Positions 1 through 10,500 of a DNA stretch of 64,000 bases are shown here, one piece after another. The notes below the pieces were generated by a model that worked only from the letters and a program-made list of their open reading frames with translations, was not told where the DNA came from and searched no databases. How positions within the stretch are numbered: position 1 is the first letter of the stretch; each line of letters opens with the position of its first letter. Position numbers and translations under genes: made by a program. The stretch is from Aristolochia californica (taxonomy: Eukaryota > Streptophyta > Magnoliopsida > Piperales > Aristolochiaceae): NCBI GenBank assembly GCA_029961685.1, contig JARWKL010000006.1:13956748-14020747 (forward strand), written 5' to 3'.

Positions 1-333
1 ATCAGATTCTCAAATCGGTGGATATTTACCAGAGCCAAACAACCCATTTTTTGCCTATCTTTAAAACTCACAGATACTTTTTGGAATTATCTCTCTTAGC
101 ATTTGTGCAATTTCCATTTTGGATATTCAGTTTTTTTTTCAGATTCAAACTTGAGTTTTCTCTCTCCCATTTTTCTCGTAAACAAAAAAGATAGAAGGCA
201 AATAGATTGCAACAAAATGAAAATTTTAGAGTTCATGTACTCAAAAAAATTTGAAAACTATAAAAAATCTAAGTGAAGAAAATTATTTCACGCACTCAAA
301 ATGAACTCAGAGGTTTTGTTATCCATGTTTGGG

Positions 334-377
334 AAATTCCACTAGTACAACCCCTAATAATTAGCTTGGTGGAATTT
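334..377. repeat. Conserved nested dyad in satellite core (example copy)
   Basis: AAATTCCAC at 334-342 is the exact reverse complement of GTGGAATTT at 369-377, with a 26-nt loop. Inside the loop lies a second dyad, CTAAT-A-ATTAG at 354-364. The same arrangement is present in the great majority of monomers and coincides with the least variable part of the repeat. It could form a small cruciform or serve as a protein-binding site; function is inference. Confidence 0.85.
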
Positions 378-1006
378 TATAGGAAAGGGACTTCTAACTG
401 ATCCTAACATGCTTTAAATGTGGTGGATATGCATGCCGGAAACAAGTTGAGGATGCAAGTGGCCTAATGATCCCAAAAATTTCAAGGAGTAGAAAAAATA
501 AAATTCTCAAGTGGATGGATATGTACTAGAGCCAAACAACCCACTTTTTGCTTATCCTTAAAAATCACAGATACTATTTGGACTTATCTCTGTCAGCAAT
601 TGTGCATTTTCCATTTTGGATGTTCAAATTTTTTTTCAGATCCAAACTTGAGTTTTCGCTTCGACATTTTTCTCGAAAACAAAAAAAGAAATAAGGAAAT
701 TAGTTCACAACAAAATGAAAATTTTATAGTTCATTTACGCCAAAAAATTTGAACAGTAAAATAAATGTATGCGAAGAAAATTATTTCACGAACTAAAAAT
801 TAAATCCAAGGTTTTCTTATCCATGTCTGGGAAATTCCACTAGTACAACCCCTAATAATTAGCTTGGTGGAATTTTATAGGAAAGGGACTTCTAACAGAT
901 TCTACCATGCTTTAAATGTGGTGGATATGCATGCCATAAACATGATGAGGATGCTAGTGGCCTAATGATGCCAAAATTTTGAAGGAGTAGAAAAACTCAG
1001 ATTCTC

Positions 1007-1044
1007 AAGTGGGTGGATATTTACCAGAGCCAAACAACCCACTT
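1007..1044. repeat. Class A-specific 8-bp dyad (example copy)
   Basis: AAGTGGGT at 1007-1014 pairs exactly with ACCCACTT at 1037-1044 across a 22-nt loop. Class B monomers read AAGTGGTT at the left arm and keep only six pairs plus a mismatch, so this hairpin distinguishes the two monomer classes. Confidence 0.7.
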
Positions 1045-1335
1045 TTTGCTTATCTTTCAAAATCACCGATAATTTTTGGAATTATCTATGTCAGCATTTG
1101 TGCATTTTCCATTTTGGATGTTGAAATTTTTTTTCAGATCCAAACTTGAGTTTTCGCTCTCCCATTTTTCTTGTTAAAAAAAAAAATATAAGGCAAATAG
1201 ATCACAACAAAATGAAAATTTAAGAGTTCATATATGCAAAAAAATTTTAAAAGTAAAATAAATGTATGTGAAGAAAATTATTTCATGGACTAAAAATTAA
1301 ATCCAAGGTTTTTTTATCCATGTTTGGGAAATTCC

Positions 1336-1832
1336 ACTAGTACAACCCCTAATAATTAGCTTGGTGAAATTTTATAGGAAAGGGACTTCTAACCGGTCTT
1401 AACTTTCTTTAAATGTGATTGATGTGAAAGCCAGAAACATGTAGAGGACGCAAGTGGCCTAATGATGCCAAAAACTTCAAGGAGAAGAAAAAATCAGATT
1501 CTCAAGTGGTTGGATATTTTACCAGAGCCAAACAACCCTTTTTTTGCCTATCCTTAAAAATCACTGATACTTTTTGGAATTATCTCTCTCAGCATTTGGG
1601 CATTTTCCATTTTGGATGTTCAAATTTTTTTTCAGATCCAAACTTGAGTTTTCTCTCTCCCATTTTTCTCGTAAGCATAAAAGATATATGGTAAATAGAT
1701 CACAACAAAATCAAAATTTTAGAGTTCATTTACGCAAAAAAATTTGAAAAGTAAAATAAATGTATGTGAAGAAAATTATTTCACGGCTAAAAATGAAATC
1801 CAAGGTTTTGTTATCCATGTTTGGGAAATTCC
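1336..1832 (+). repeat. Representative 497-bp monomer (class B)
   Basis: One full unit, cut at the ACTAGTAC landmark. In order it holds: the conserved ACTAGTACAACCCCTAATAA core; the class marker CATGTAGAGGA; CAAGTGGCCTAATGATGCC; CTCAAGTGGTTGGATATTTT; the ACTTTTTGGAATTATCTCTC block; the T-rich tract TTCAAATTTTTTT at 1619-1631; GAGTTTTC and TCTCCCATTTTTCTCGTAA; the A-rich tract AAAAAAATTTGAA at 1736-1748; GAAAATTATTTCACG; and CCAAGGTTTTGTTATCCATG leading into the next copy. CAAGTGG occurs twice about 50 bp apart inside each unit and appears to seed internal duplications. The unit is not coding: two frames are open over part of it only because stops are sparse there. Confidence 0.9.
1619..1748. 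repeat. 13-bp A/T inverted repeat with 104-bp spacer (example copy)
   Basis: TTCAAATTTTTTT at 1619-1631 and AAAAAAATTTGAA at 1736-1748 are exact reverse complements separated by 104 bp. Both halves are kept in most class A and class B monomers; in some copies one arm has a single-base change (for example GTTGAAATTTTTTTT). The tracts are also likely to bend DNA. Confidence 0.8.
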
Positions 1833-3815
1833 ACTAGTACAACTCCTAATAATTAGCTTGGTGGAATTTTAAAGGAAAGCGACATCTAACTGATCCTAAC
1901 ATGCTTTAAATGTGGTGGATATGCATACCAGAAACATGTTGAGGATGCAAGTAGCCTAATGATGCCAAAAATTTCAAGGAGTATAAAAAATTAGATTCTC
2001 AAGTGGGTAGATATTTACTAGAGACAAACAACCCACTTTTTGCCTATCTTTAATAACCACAGATACTTTTTTAAATTATCTCTCTCTGCATTTTTGCATT
2101 TCCCATTTTTGATGTTCTACATTTTTTTTAGTTCATAACTTGAGTTTTCTCTCTCCCATTTTTCTCATAAAAAAAAATATATAAGGCAAATTGATCCCAA
2201 CAGAATGAAAATTTTAGAGTTCATGTATGCAAAAAAATTTGAAAACTATAATAAATGTAAGTGAAGAAAATTATTTCACGCACTAAAAATGAACTCCAAG
2301 GTTTTGTGATCCATGTTTAGGAAATTCTACTGGTACAACCCCTAATAATTAGCTTGGTGGAATTTTACAGGAAAGGGACATCTAACTTATCCTAACTTGC
2401 TTTAAATGTGGTGGAAATGCATGCCAGAAGCATGTAGAGGACGCAAGTGGCCAAATGATGCCAAAATTTTCAAGGAGTAGAAAAAATCAGATTCTCAAGT
2501 GGTTGGATAATTTACCAGAGCCAAACAACCCACTTTTTGCCTATCCTTAAATTTCACAGATACTTTTTGGAATTATCTCTCTCACAACTTGTGCATTTTC
2601 CTTTTTGGATGTTCAAATTTTTTTTCAGATCAAAACTAGAGTTTTTGCTCCCCCAATTTTCTCGTAAACAAAAAAGATATTAGGCAAATAGATCACAGCA
2701 AAATGAAAATTTAAGAGTTCATATACGCAAAAAAATTGAAAAGTAAAATAAATATATGTGAAGAAAATTATTTCACGGACTAAAAATTAAATCCAAGGTT
2801 TTTTTATCCATGTTTGGGAAATTCCACTAGTACAACCCCTAATAATTAGCTTGGTAAAATTTTATAGGAAAGGGACTTCTAACCGATCTTAACTTTCTTT
2901 AAATGTGATTGATGTGCAAGCCAGAAACATGTAGAGGATGCAAGTGGCCTAATGATGCCAAAAATTTCAAGGAGTAGAAAAAATCAGATTCTCAAGTGGG
3001 TGGATATTTACCAGAGCCAAACAACCCACTTTTTGCCTTTCTTTAAAAATCACATATAGTTTTTGGAATTATCTATCTCTGCATTTGTGCATTTCCCATT
3101 TTGGATGTTCAAATTTTTTTTCAGATCCAGACTTGTGTTTTTTCTCTCCCATTTTTCTCGTAAAAAATAAACTAAGGAAAAAAGATCCCAACAAAATGAA
3201 AATTTTAGAGTTCATGTAGGCAAAAAAATTTGAATACTATAATAAATGTAAGTGAAGAAAATTATTTCATGCACTAAAAATGAACTCTAGGTTTTGTTAT
3301 CCATGTTTGGGAAATTCCACTAGTACAACCCCTAATAATTAGCTTGGTGGAATTTTATAGGAAAGGGACTTCTAACTTATCCTAACTTGCATTAAATGTG
3401 GTGGATATGAATGCCAAAAACATGTAGAGGATGCAAGTGGCCTAATGATGCCAAAAATTTCAAGGAGTAGAAAAAATCAAATTATCAAGTAGATGGATAT
3501 TTTACCATAGCCAAACAGCCCACTTTTTGCCTATCTTTAAAAATCATAGATACTTTTTGGAATTATCTCTCTCAGCATTTGTGTATTTTCCATTTTGGAT
3601 GTTCAAATTTTTTTTCAGATCCAAGCATGAGTTTTCGTTCTCCCAATTTTCCGGTAAACAAAAAAGATATAAGGCAAATAGATCGCAACAAAATGAAAAT
3701 TTTAGCGTTCATAGATGCAAAAAAATTTGAAAACTAAAATAAACGTATGTGAAGAAAATTATTTCACGTACTGAAAATGAACTCGAAGGTTTTCTTATCC
3801 ATGTTGGGGAAATTG

Positions 3816-6200
3816 CACCAGTACAACCCCTAATAATTAGCTTGGTGGAATTTTATAGGAAAGGGACTTCTAACTGATCCTAACACGCTTTAAATATGGT
3901 GGATATGCATGGTAGAAACATGTTGAGGATGCAAGTGGCCTAATGATTCGAAAAATTTTAAGTAGTAGAAAAAATCAGATTCTTAAGTGGTTGGATATTT
4001 ACCATATCTTTAAAAATTACAGATACTTTTTGGAATTATCTCTCTTAGCATTTGTGCATTTTCCATTTTGGATATTCAAATTTTTTTTCAGATCCAAATT
4101 TTAGTTTTCACTCTCCCATTTTTCTCATAAACAAAAAAGATATAAGGCAAAATTTGAAAACTATAAAAAATGTAAGTGAAGAAAATTATTTCACGCACTA
4201 AAAATGAACTCAGAGGTTTTGTTATTCATGTTTAGGAAATTCCACTAGTACAACCCCTAATAATTAGCTTGGTGGAATTTTATAGGAAAGGGACTTCTAA
4301 CTGATCCTAACATGCTTTAAATGTGGTGGATATGCATGCCAGAAACAAGTTGAGGATGCAAGTGGCCTAATGATGCCAAAAATTTGAAGGAGTAGAAAAA
4401 ATCAAATTCTCAAATGGTTGGATATTTACCAGAGCCAAACAACCCACTTTTTTCTTATCCTTAAAAATCACAGATACTTTTTGGAATTATCTCTGTCAGC
4501 ATTTGTGCATTTTCCTTTTTGGATGTTGAAATTTTTTTTCAGATCCAAACTTGTGTTTTCGCTTTGCCATTTTTCTCGCAAAAAAAAAGATATAAGGCAA
4601 ATAGATCACAACAAAATAGAAATTTTAGAGTTCATATATGCAAAAAAATTTGAAAAGTAAAAATAAATGTTTGTGAAGAAAATTATTTTGCGGACTAAAA
4701 ATGAAATCCAACGTTTTGTTATCCACTAGTACAACCCCTAATAATTAGCTTGGTGGAATTTTATAGGAAAGAGACTTGTAACTGATCTTAACTTGATTTA
4801 AATGTGGCGGATATGCATGCCAAAAACATGTAGAGGATGCAAGTGGCGTAATGATGCAAAAAACATCAAGGAGAAGAAAAAATCAGATTCTCAAGTTGTT
4901 GGATATTTTACCAGAGCCAAACAACCCACTTTTTGCCTATCCATAAAAATCACAGATACTTTTTGGAATTATCTCTCTCAGCATTTGTGCATTTTCCATT
5001 TTGGATGTGCAAATTGTTTTTCAGAACCAAACTTGAGTTTTCGCTCTTCCATTTTTCTCGTAAACAAAAAAGATATAAGGCAAATGGATCACAACAAAAT
5101 AAAAATTTTAGAGTTCATATATGCAAAAATATTTGATAAGTAAAATAAATGTATGTAAAGAAAATTATTTCACAGACTAAAAATGAAATCCAAGGTTTTC
5201 TTATCCATGTTTTGGAAAATCAACTAGTACGACCCCTAATAATTAGGTTGGTGGAATTTTATAGGAAAGGGACTTCTAATTGATCCAAACTTGCTTTAAA
5301 TGCGGAGGATATGCATGCCAGAAACATGTAGAGGATGCAAGTGGCCTAAGGATGCCAAAAATATCAAGGAGTAGAAAAAATCAGATTCTCAAGTGGTTGG
5401 ATATTTTACCTGAGCCAAACAACCCACATTTTGCCTATCCTTAAAAATCACAGATACTTTTTGGAATTATCTCTCTCTGCATTTGTGCATTTCCCATTTT
5501 GGATGTAGAAATTTTTTTTTAGATCCAAACTTGAGTTTTCGCTCTCCCATTTTTCTCATAAAAAAAAATATAAGGAAAAAAGATCCCAACCAAATGAAAA
5601 TTTTTAGAGTTCATGTATGCAAAAAAAATTGAAAACTATAATAAATGTAAGTGAAGAAAATTATTTCATGCACTAAAAATGAACTCTAGGTTTTGTTATC
5701 CATGTTTGGGAAATTCCACTAGTACAACCCCTAATAATTAGCTTGGAGGAATTTTATAGGAAAGGGACTTCTAACTTATCCTAACTTGCTTTAAATGTGG
5801 TGGATATGCATGCCAGAAACATGTAGAGGATGCAAGTGGCCTAATGATGCCAAAAATTTCAAGGAGTAGAAAAAAATCAGATTCTCACGTGGTTGGATAT
5901 TTTACAAAAGCCAAACAACACACTGTTTGCCTATCCTTAAAAATGACAGATACTTTTTGGAATTATCTCTCTCAGCACTTGTGCGTTTTCCATTTTGGAT
6001 GTACTAAAAATAAAAGTGTGTGAAGAAAATTATTTCACGTACTAAAAATGAACTCCAAGGTGTTGTTGTCCTTGATAAGGAAATTCCACTAGTACAACCC
6101 CTAATAATTTTCTTGGTGGAATTTTATAGCAAAGGGACATCAAAATAATCCTAACATGCTTTAAATGTGGTGGATATGCATGCAAGAAACATGTTGAGGA
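3816..6200 (+). repeat. Higher-order block A, copy 1 (with short monomers)
   Basis: Corresponds in order to about 19690-21780. Shared rare variants include GATTCGAAAAA, a monomer in which TTTACCATATC bridges a deletion (near 4010), and GTTGTCC near 6065 versus GTTGTCC near 21627. This copy has extra losses: one deletion near 4150 (AAGGCAAAATTTGAAAAC), a 15-bp loss before the landmark at 4725, and a loss of about 127 bp at about 6003. Divergence from the second copy is clearly higher than for block B. Its central part (about 4240-4920) also resembles 48920-49600. Confidence 0.7.
5994..6020 (+). repeat. Monomer with ~127-bp internal deletion
   Basis: TTTTGGATGT is joined directly to ACTAAAAATAAAAGTG at about 6003, so the T tract, CCCATTTTTCTCG block and most of the A-rich half are absent. 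Landmark spacing falls to 370 bp (5718 to 6088). The paired monomer near 21430 is full length, so the loss occurred after the block was duplicated. Confidence 0.85.
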
Positions 6201-7560
6201 TGCAAGTGGCCTAATGATGCCAAAAATTTCAAGGAGTAGAAAAAATCAGATTCTCAAGTGGGTGGATATTTACCAGAGCCAAACAACCCATTTTTTGCCT
6301 ATCTTTAAAAATCACAGATACTTTTTGGAATTATCTCTCTTAGCATTTGTGCATTTTCCATTTTGGATATTCAATTTTTTTTTCAGATCCAAACTTGATT
6401 TTCGCTCTCCCATTTTTCTCGTAAACAAAAATGATAGAAGGCAAATAAATCGCAACAAAATGAAAATTTTAGAGTTCATGTACTCAAAAAAATTTGAAAA
6501 CTTAAAAAATATAAGTGAAGAAAATTATTTCACGCACTAAAAATGAACTCAGAGGTTTTGTTATCCATGTTTTGGAAACTCCACTAGTACAACCCCCAAT
6601 AATTAGCTTGGTGGAATTTTATAGGAAAGGGACTTCTAACTGATCCTAACATGCTTTAATGTGGTGGATATGCTTGCCGGAAACAAGTTGAGGATGCAAG
6701 TGGCTTAATGATGCTAAAAATTTCAAGGAGTAGAAAAAATGAGATTATCAAGTAGTTGGATATCTTACCAGAGCCAAACAACCAATTTTTTTCCTATCTT
6801 TAAAAATCATAGATAGTTTTTGGAATTATCTCTCTCAGCATTTGTACATTTTCCATTTTGGATGTTCAATTTTTTTTTCAGATCCAAATTTGAGTTTTCG
6901 CTCTCCCAATTTTCCCGTAAACAAAAAAGATATAAGGCAAATAGATCGCAACAAAATGAAAATTTTAGAGTTCATATACGCAAAAAAAATTGAAAACTAA
7001 AATAAATGAATGTGAGAAAATTATTTCACGTACGGAAAATGAACTCCAATGTTTTCTTATCCATGTTTGGGAAATTCCTCTAGTAACACCCCTAATAATT
7101 AGCTCTGTGGAATTTTATAGGAAACGGACATCTAACTGATCTGAACATGCTTTAAATGCGGTGGATATGCATGCCAGAAACATTTTGAGGATGCAAGTGG
7201 CCTAATGATGCTAAAAATTTTGAGTAGAAAAAATCATATTCTCAAGTGGGTGGATATTTACCAGAGCCAAACCACCCACTTTTTGCCTATCTTTAAAAAT
7301 CACAGATACTTTTTTGAATTATCTCTCTTAGCATTTGTGCATTTTCCATTTTGGATATTCAAATTTGTTTTCAGATCCAAACTTGAGTTTTCGCTCTCCC
7401 ATTTTTCTCGTAAACAAAATAGATATAAGGCAAATAGATCGCAAGAAAATGAAAATTTTATAGTTCATGTACTCAAAAAAATTTGAAAGCTATGAAAAAA
7501 TGTAAGTGAAGAATATTATTTCACGCACTAAAAATGGACTCAGAGGTTTTGTTATCCATG
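6201..7560 (+). repeat. Satellite bridge between blocks A and C
   Basis: About three monomers. The first (from about 6214) resembles the start of block B (AAAGATAGAAGGCAAATA-type variant as near base 190). The next carries the diagnostic deletion variant TGTGAGAAAATTATTTCAC at 7011 and the CTAGTAACACCCCT variant near 7080, both shared with copies near 28.0 and 49.8 kb and, for the second, 25.6 kb. Confidence 0.7.
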
Positions 7561-10500
7561 TTTGGAAAATTCCACTGGTACAACCCCTAATAAATTAGCT
7601 TGGTGGAATTTTATAGGAAAGGGACTTCTAACTGATCCTAACTTGCTTTAAATGTGGTGGATATGCATGCAGGAAACATGTTGAGGATGCAAGTGGCCTA
7701 ATGATGCCAAAAATTTGAAGGAGTAGAAAAATCTTATTCCCAAGTCAGTGGATACTTACCAGAGCCAAACAACCCACTTTTTGCATATCTTTAAAAATCA
7801 CAGATACTTTTTGGAATTATATCTCTTATCATTTGTGCGTTTTCGATTTTGGATGTTCAAATTTTTTTCAGATCCAAACTTGAGTTTTCGCGCTCCCATT
7901 TTTCTCGTAAACAAAAAAGATAGAAGGCAAATAGATCGCAACAAAACTAAAATAAATGTATGTGAAGAAAATTATTGCTCGTACTAAAAATGAACTCCAA
8001 GGTTTGTTTATCCATGTTAGGGAAATTCCACTAGTACAACCCCTAATAATTAGCTTGGTGGAATTTTATAGGAAAGGGACATCTAACTGATCCTAACTTG
8101 CTTTAAATGTGGTAGATATTCATGCCAGAAACATGTTGAGGATGCAAGTGGCCTAATGATGCAAAAAATTTCAAGGAGTAGAAGAAATCAGATTCTCAAG
8201 TGGGTGGATATTTACCAGAGCTAAACAACCCACTTTTTGCCTATCTTTAATAACCACAGATACTTTTTGGAATTATCTCTCTCTATATTTGTGCATTTCC
8301 CAAGTTGGATTTTCAATTTTTTTTTCAAATCCAAACTTGTGTTTTCGCTCTGCCATTTTTCTCGTAAACAAAGAAGATATAAGGCAAATAAATCGCATCA
8401 AAATGAAAATTTTAGAGTTCATATACGCAAAAAAATTTGAAAACTAAAATAAATGCTTGTGAGGAAAATTATTTCATGTACTAAAAATGAACTCCAAGGT
8501 TTTCTTATCCATGTTTGGGAAATTCCACTAGTACAACCCCTGATAATTAGCTCTGTGGAATTTTATAGGAAAGGGACATCTAACTGATCCTAACATGCTT
8601 TAAATGTGGTGGATATGCATGCCATAAACATGTTGAGGATGCTAGTGGCCTAATGATGCCAAAAATTTGAAGGAGTAGAAAAAATCAGATTCTCAAGTGG
8701 GTGGATATTTATAAGAGCCAAACCACCCACTTTTTGCCTATCATTAAAAGTCATAGATACTTTTTGGAATTATCTCTCTCTGCATTTGTGCATTTCCCAT
8801 TTTGGATGTTCAATTTTTTTTTTTTCAGATCCAATCTTCCGTTTTTGCTCTCCCATTTTTCTCGTAAACAAAAAAGATATATGGCAAATAAATCGCAACA
8901 AAATGAAAATTTAAGAGTTCATATACGCAAAACAATTTGAAAACTAAAGTAAATGTATCTGAAGAAAATTATTTCACGTACTAAAAATGCACTCCAAGGT
9001 TTGTTTATCGATGTTAGGGAAATTCCGCTAGTACAACCCCTAATAATTAGCTTGGTGGAATTTTATAGGAAAGGGACATCAACCTGATCCTAACATGCTT
9101 TAAATGTGGTGGATATGCATGCCAGAAACATGTTGAGGATGCAAGTGTCCTAATGATGCCAAAAATTTTAAGCAGTAGAAAAAATCAGATTCTCAAGTGG
9201 GTGGATATTTACCAGAGCCAAACAACCCACTTTTTGCCTATCCTTAAAAATCACAGATAAGTTTTGGAATTATCTCTCTCTGCATTAGTGCATTTTCCAT
9301 TTTGGATGTTGAAATTTTTGTTCAGATCCAAACTTGAGTTTTCGCTCTCCCATTTTTCTCGTAAAAAAAAAATAAGGAAAAATGATCACAACAAAATCAA
9401 AATTTTAGATTTCATGTACGCAAAAAAATTTGAAAACTAAAATAAATGTAAGTGAAGAAAATTATTTCATGCACTAAATATGAACTCTAGGTTTTGTTAT
9501 CCATGTTTGGGAAATTCCACTAGTAGAACCCCTAATAATTAGGTTGGTGGAATTTTATAGGAAAGGGACTTATAACTTATCCTAACTTGCTTTAAATGTG
9601 GTGGATATGCATGCTAGAAACATGTAGAGGATGCAAGTGGCCTAATGATGCCAAATATTTCAAGGAGTAGAAAAAATCAGATTCTCAAGTGGTTGGATAT
9701 TTTATCGGAGCCAAACAACCCACTTTTTGCCGATCCTTAAAAATCACTGATAATTTTTGGAATTATCTCTCTCTGCATTTGTGCATTTTACATTTTGGAC
9801 GTTCAAATTTTTTTCAGATCCAAAGGTGAGTTTTCGCTCTCCCATTTTTCTTGTAAACAAAAAAGATATAAGGCAAATATATCACAACAAAATGAAAATG
9901 TTAGAGTTCATTTACGCAAAAAAATTTGAAAAGTAAAATAAATGTCTGTGAAGAAAATTATTTCAAGGACTAAAAATGAAATCCAAGGTTTTCTTATCCA
10001 TGTTTGGGAAATTCCACTAGTACAATCCCTAATAATTAGCATTGGAGGAATTTTATAGCAAAGGGACTTCTAACTGATCTAAACTTGCTTAAAATGTGGT
10101 GGATATGCATGCCAGAAACATGTAGAGGATGCAAGTGGCCTAAAGATGCCAAAAACTTCCAGGAGAAGAAAAAATCAGATTCTCAAGTGGTTGGATATTT
10201 TACCAGAGCCAAACAACCCACTTTTTGCCTATCCTTAAAAATTACAGATACTTTTTGGAATTATCTCTCTCAGCATTTGTGCAATTTCCATTTTGAATGT
10301 TCAATTTTTTTTTCAGATCCAAACTTGAGTTTTCACTCTCCCATTTTTCTCGTAAACAAAAAAGATATAAGGCAAAAAGATCACAACAAAATCAAAATTT
10401 TAGAGTTCATATACGCAAAAAAATTTGAAAAGTAAAATAAATGTATGTGAAGAAAATTATTCCATGGACTAGAAATGAACGCCAAAGTTTTCTTATCCAT

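Larger units (their letters stand above)
1..3815 (+). repeat. Higher-order block B, copy 1
   Basis: About eight monomers that match 21804-25618 base for base with a constant offset of 21803 bp and only about ten visible substitutions (for example a/g near 1642, tgcaag/tccaag near 2940, ccagac/ccaaac near 3127). Because the offset never changes, there are no net insertions or deletions between the copies. The match is cut by the window edge on the left and stops on the right within the monomer core near 3815. Confidence 0.9.

Noticed and set aside
6214..6540. Repeated 60-117 codon open frames as a multicopy protein family
   Set aside because: They are the same satellite segment read in each monomer, starts and ends differ at random, frameshifts and stops are common, two frames are open at once, and there is no codon bias, promoter or domain.
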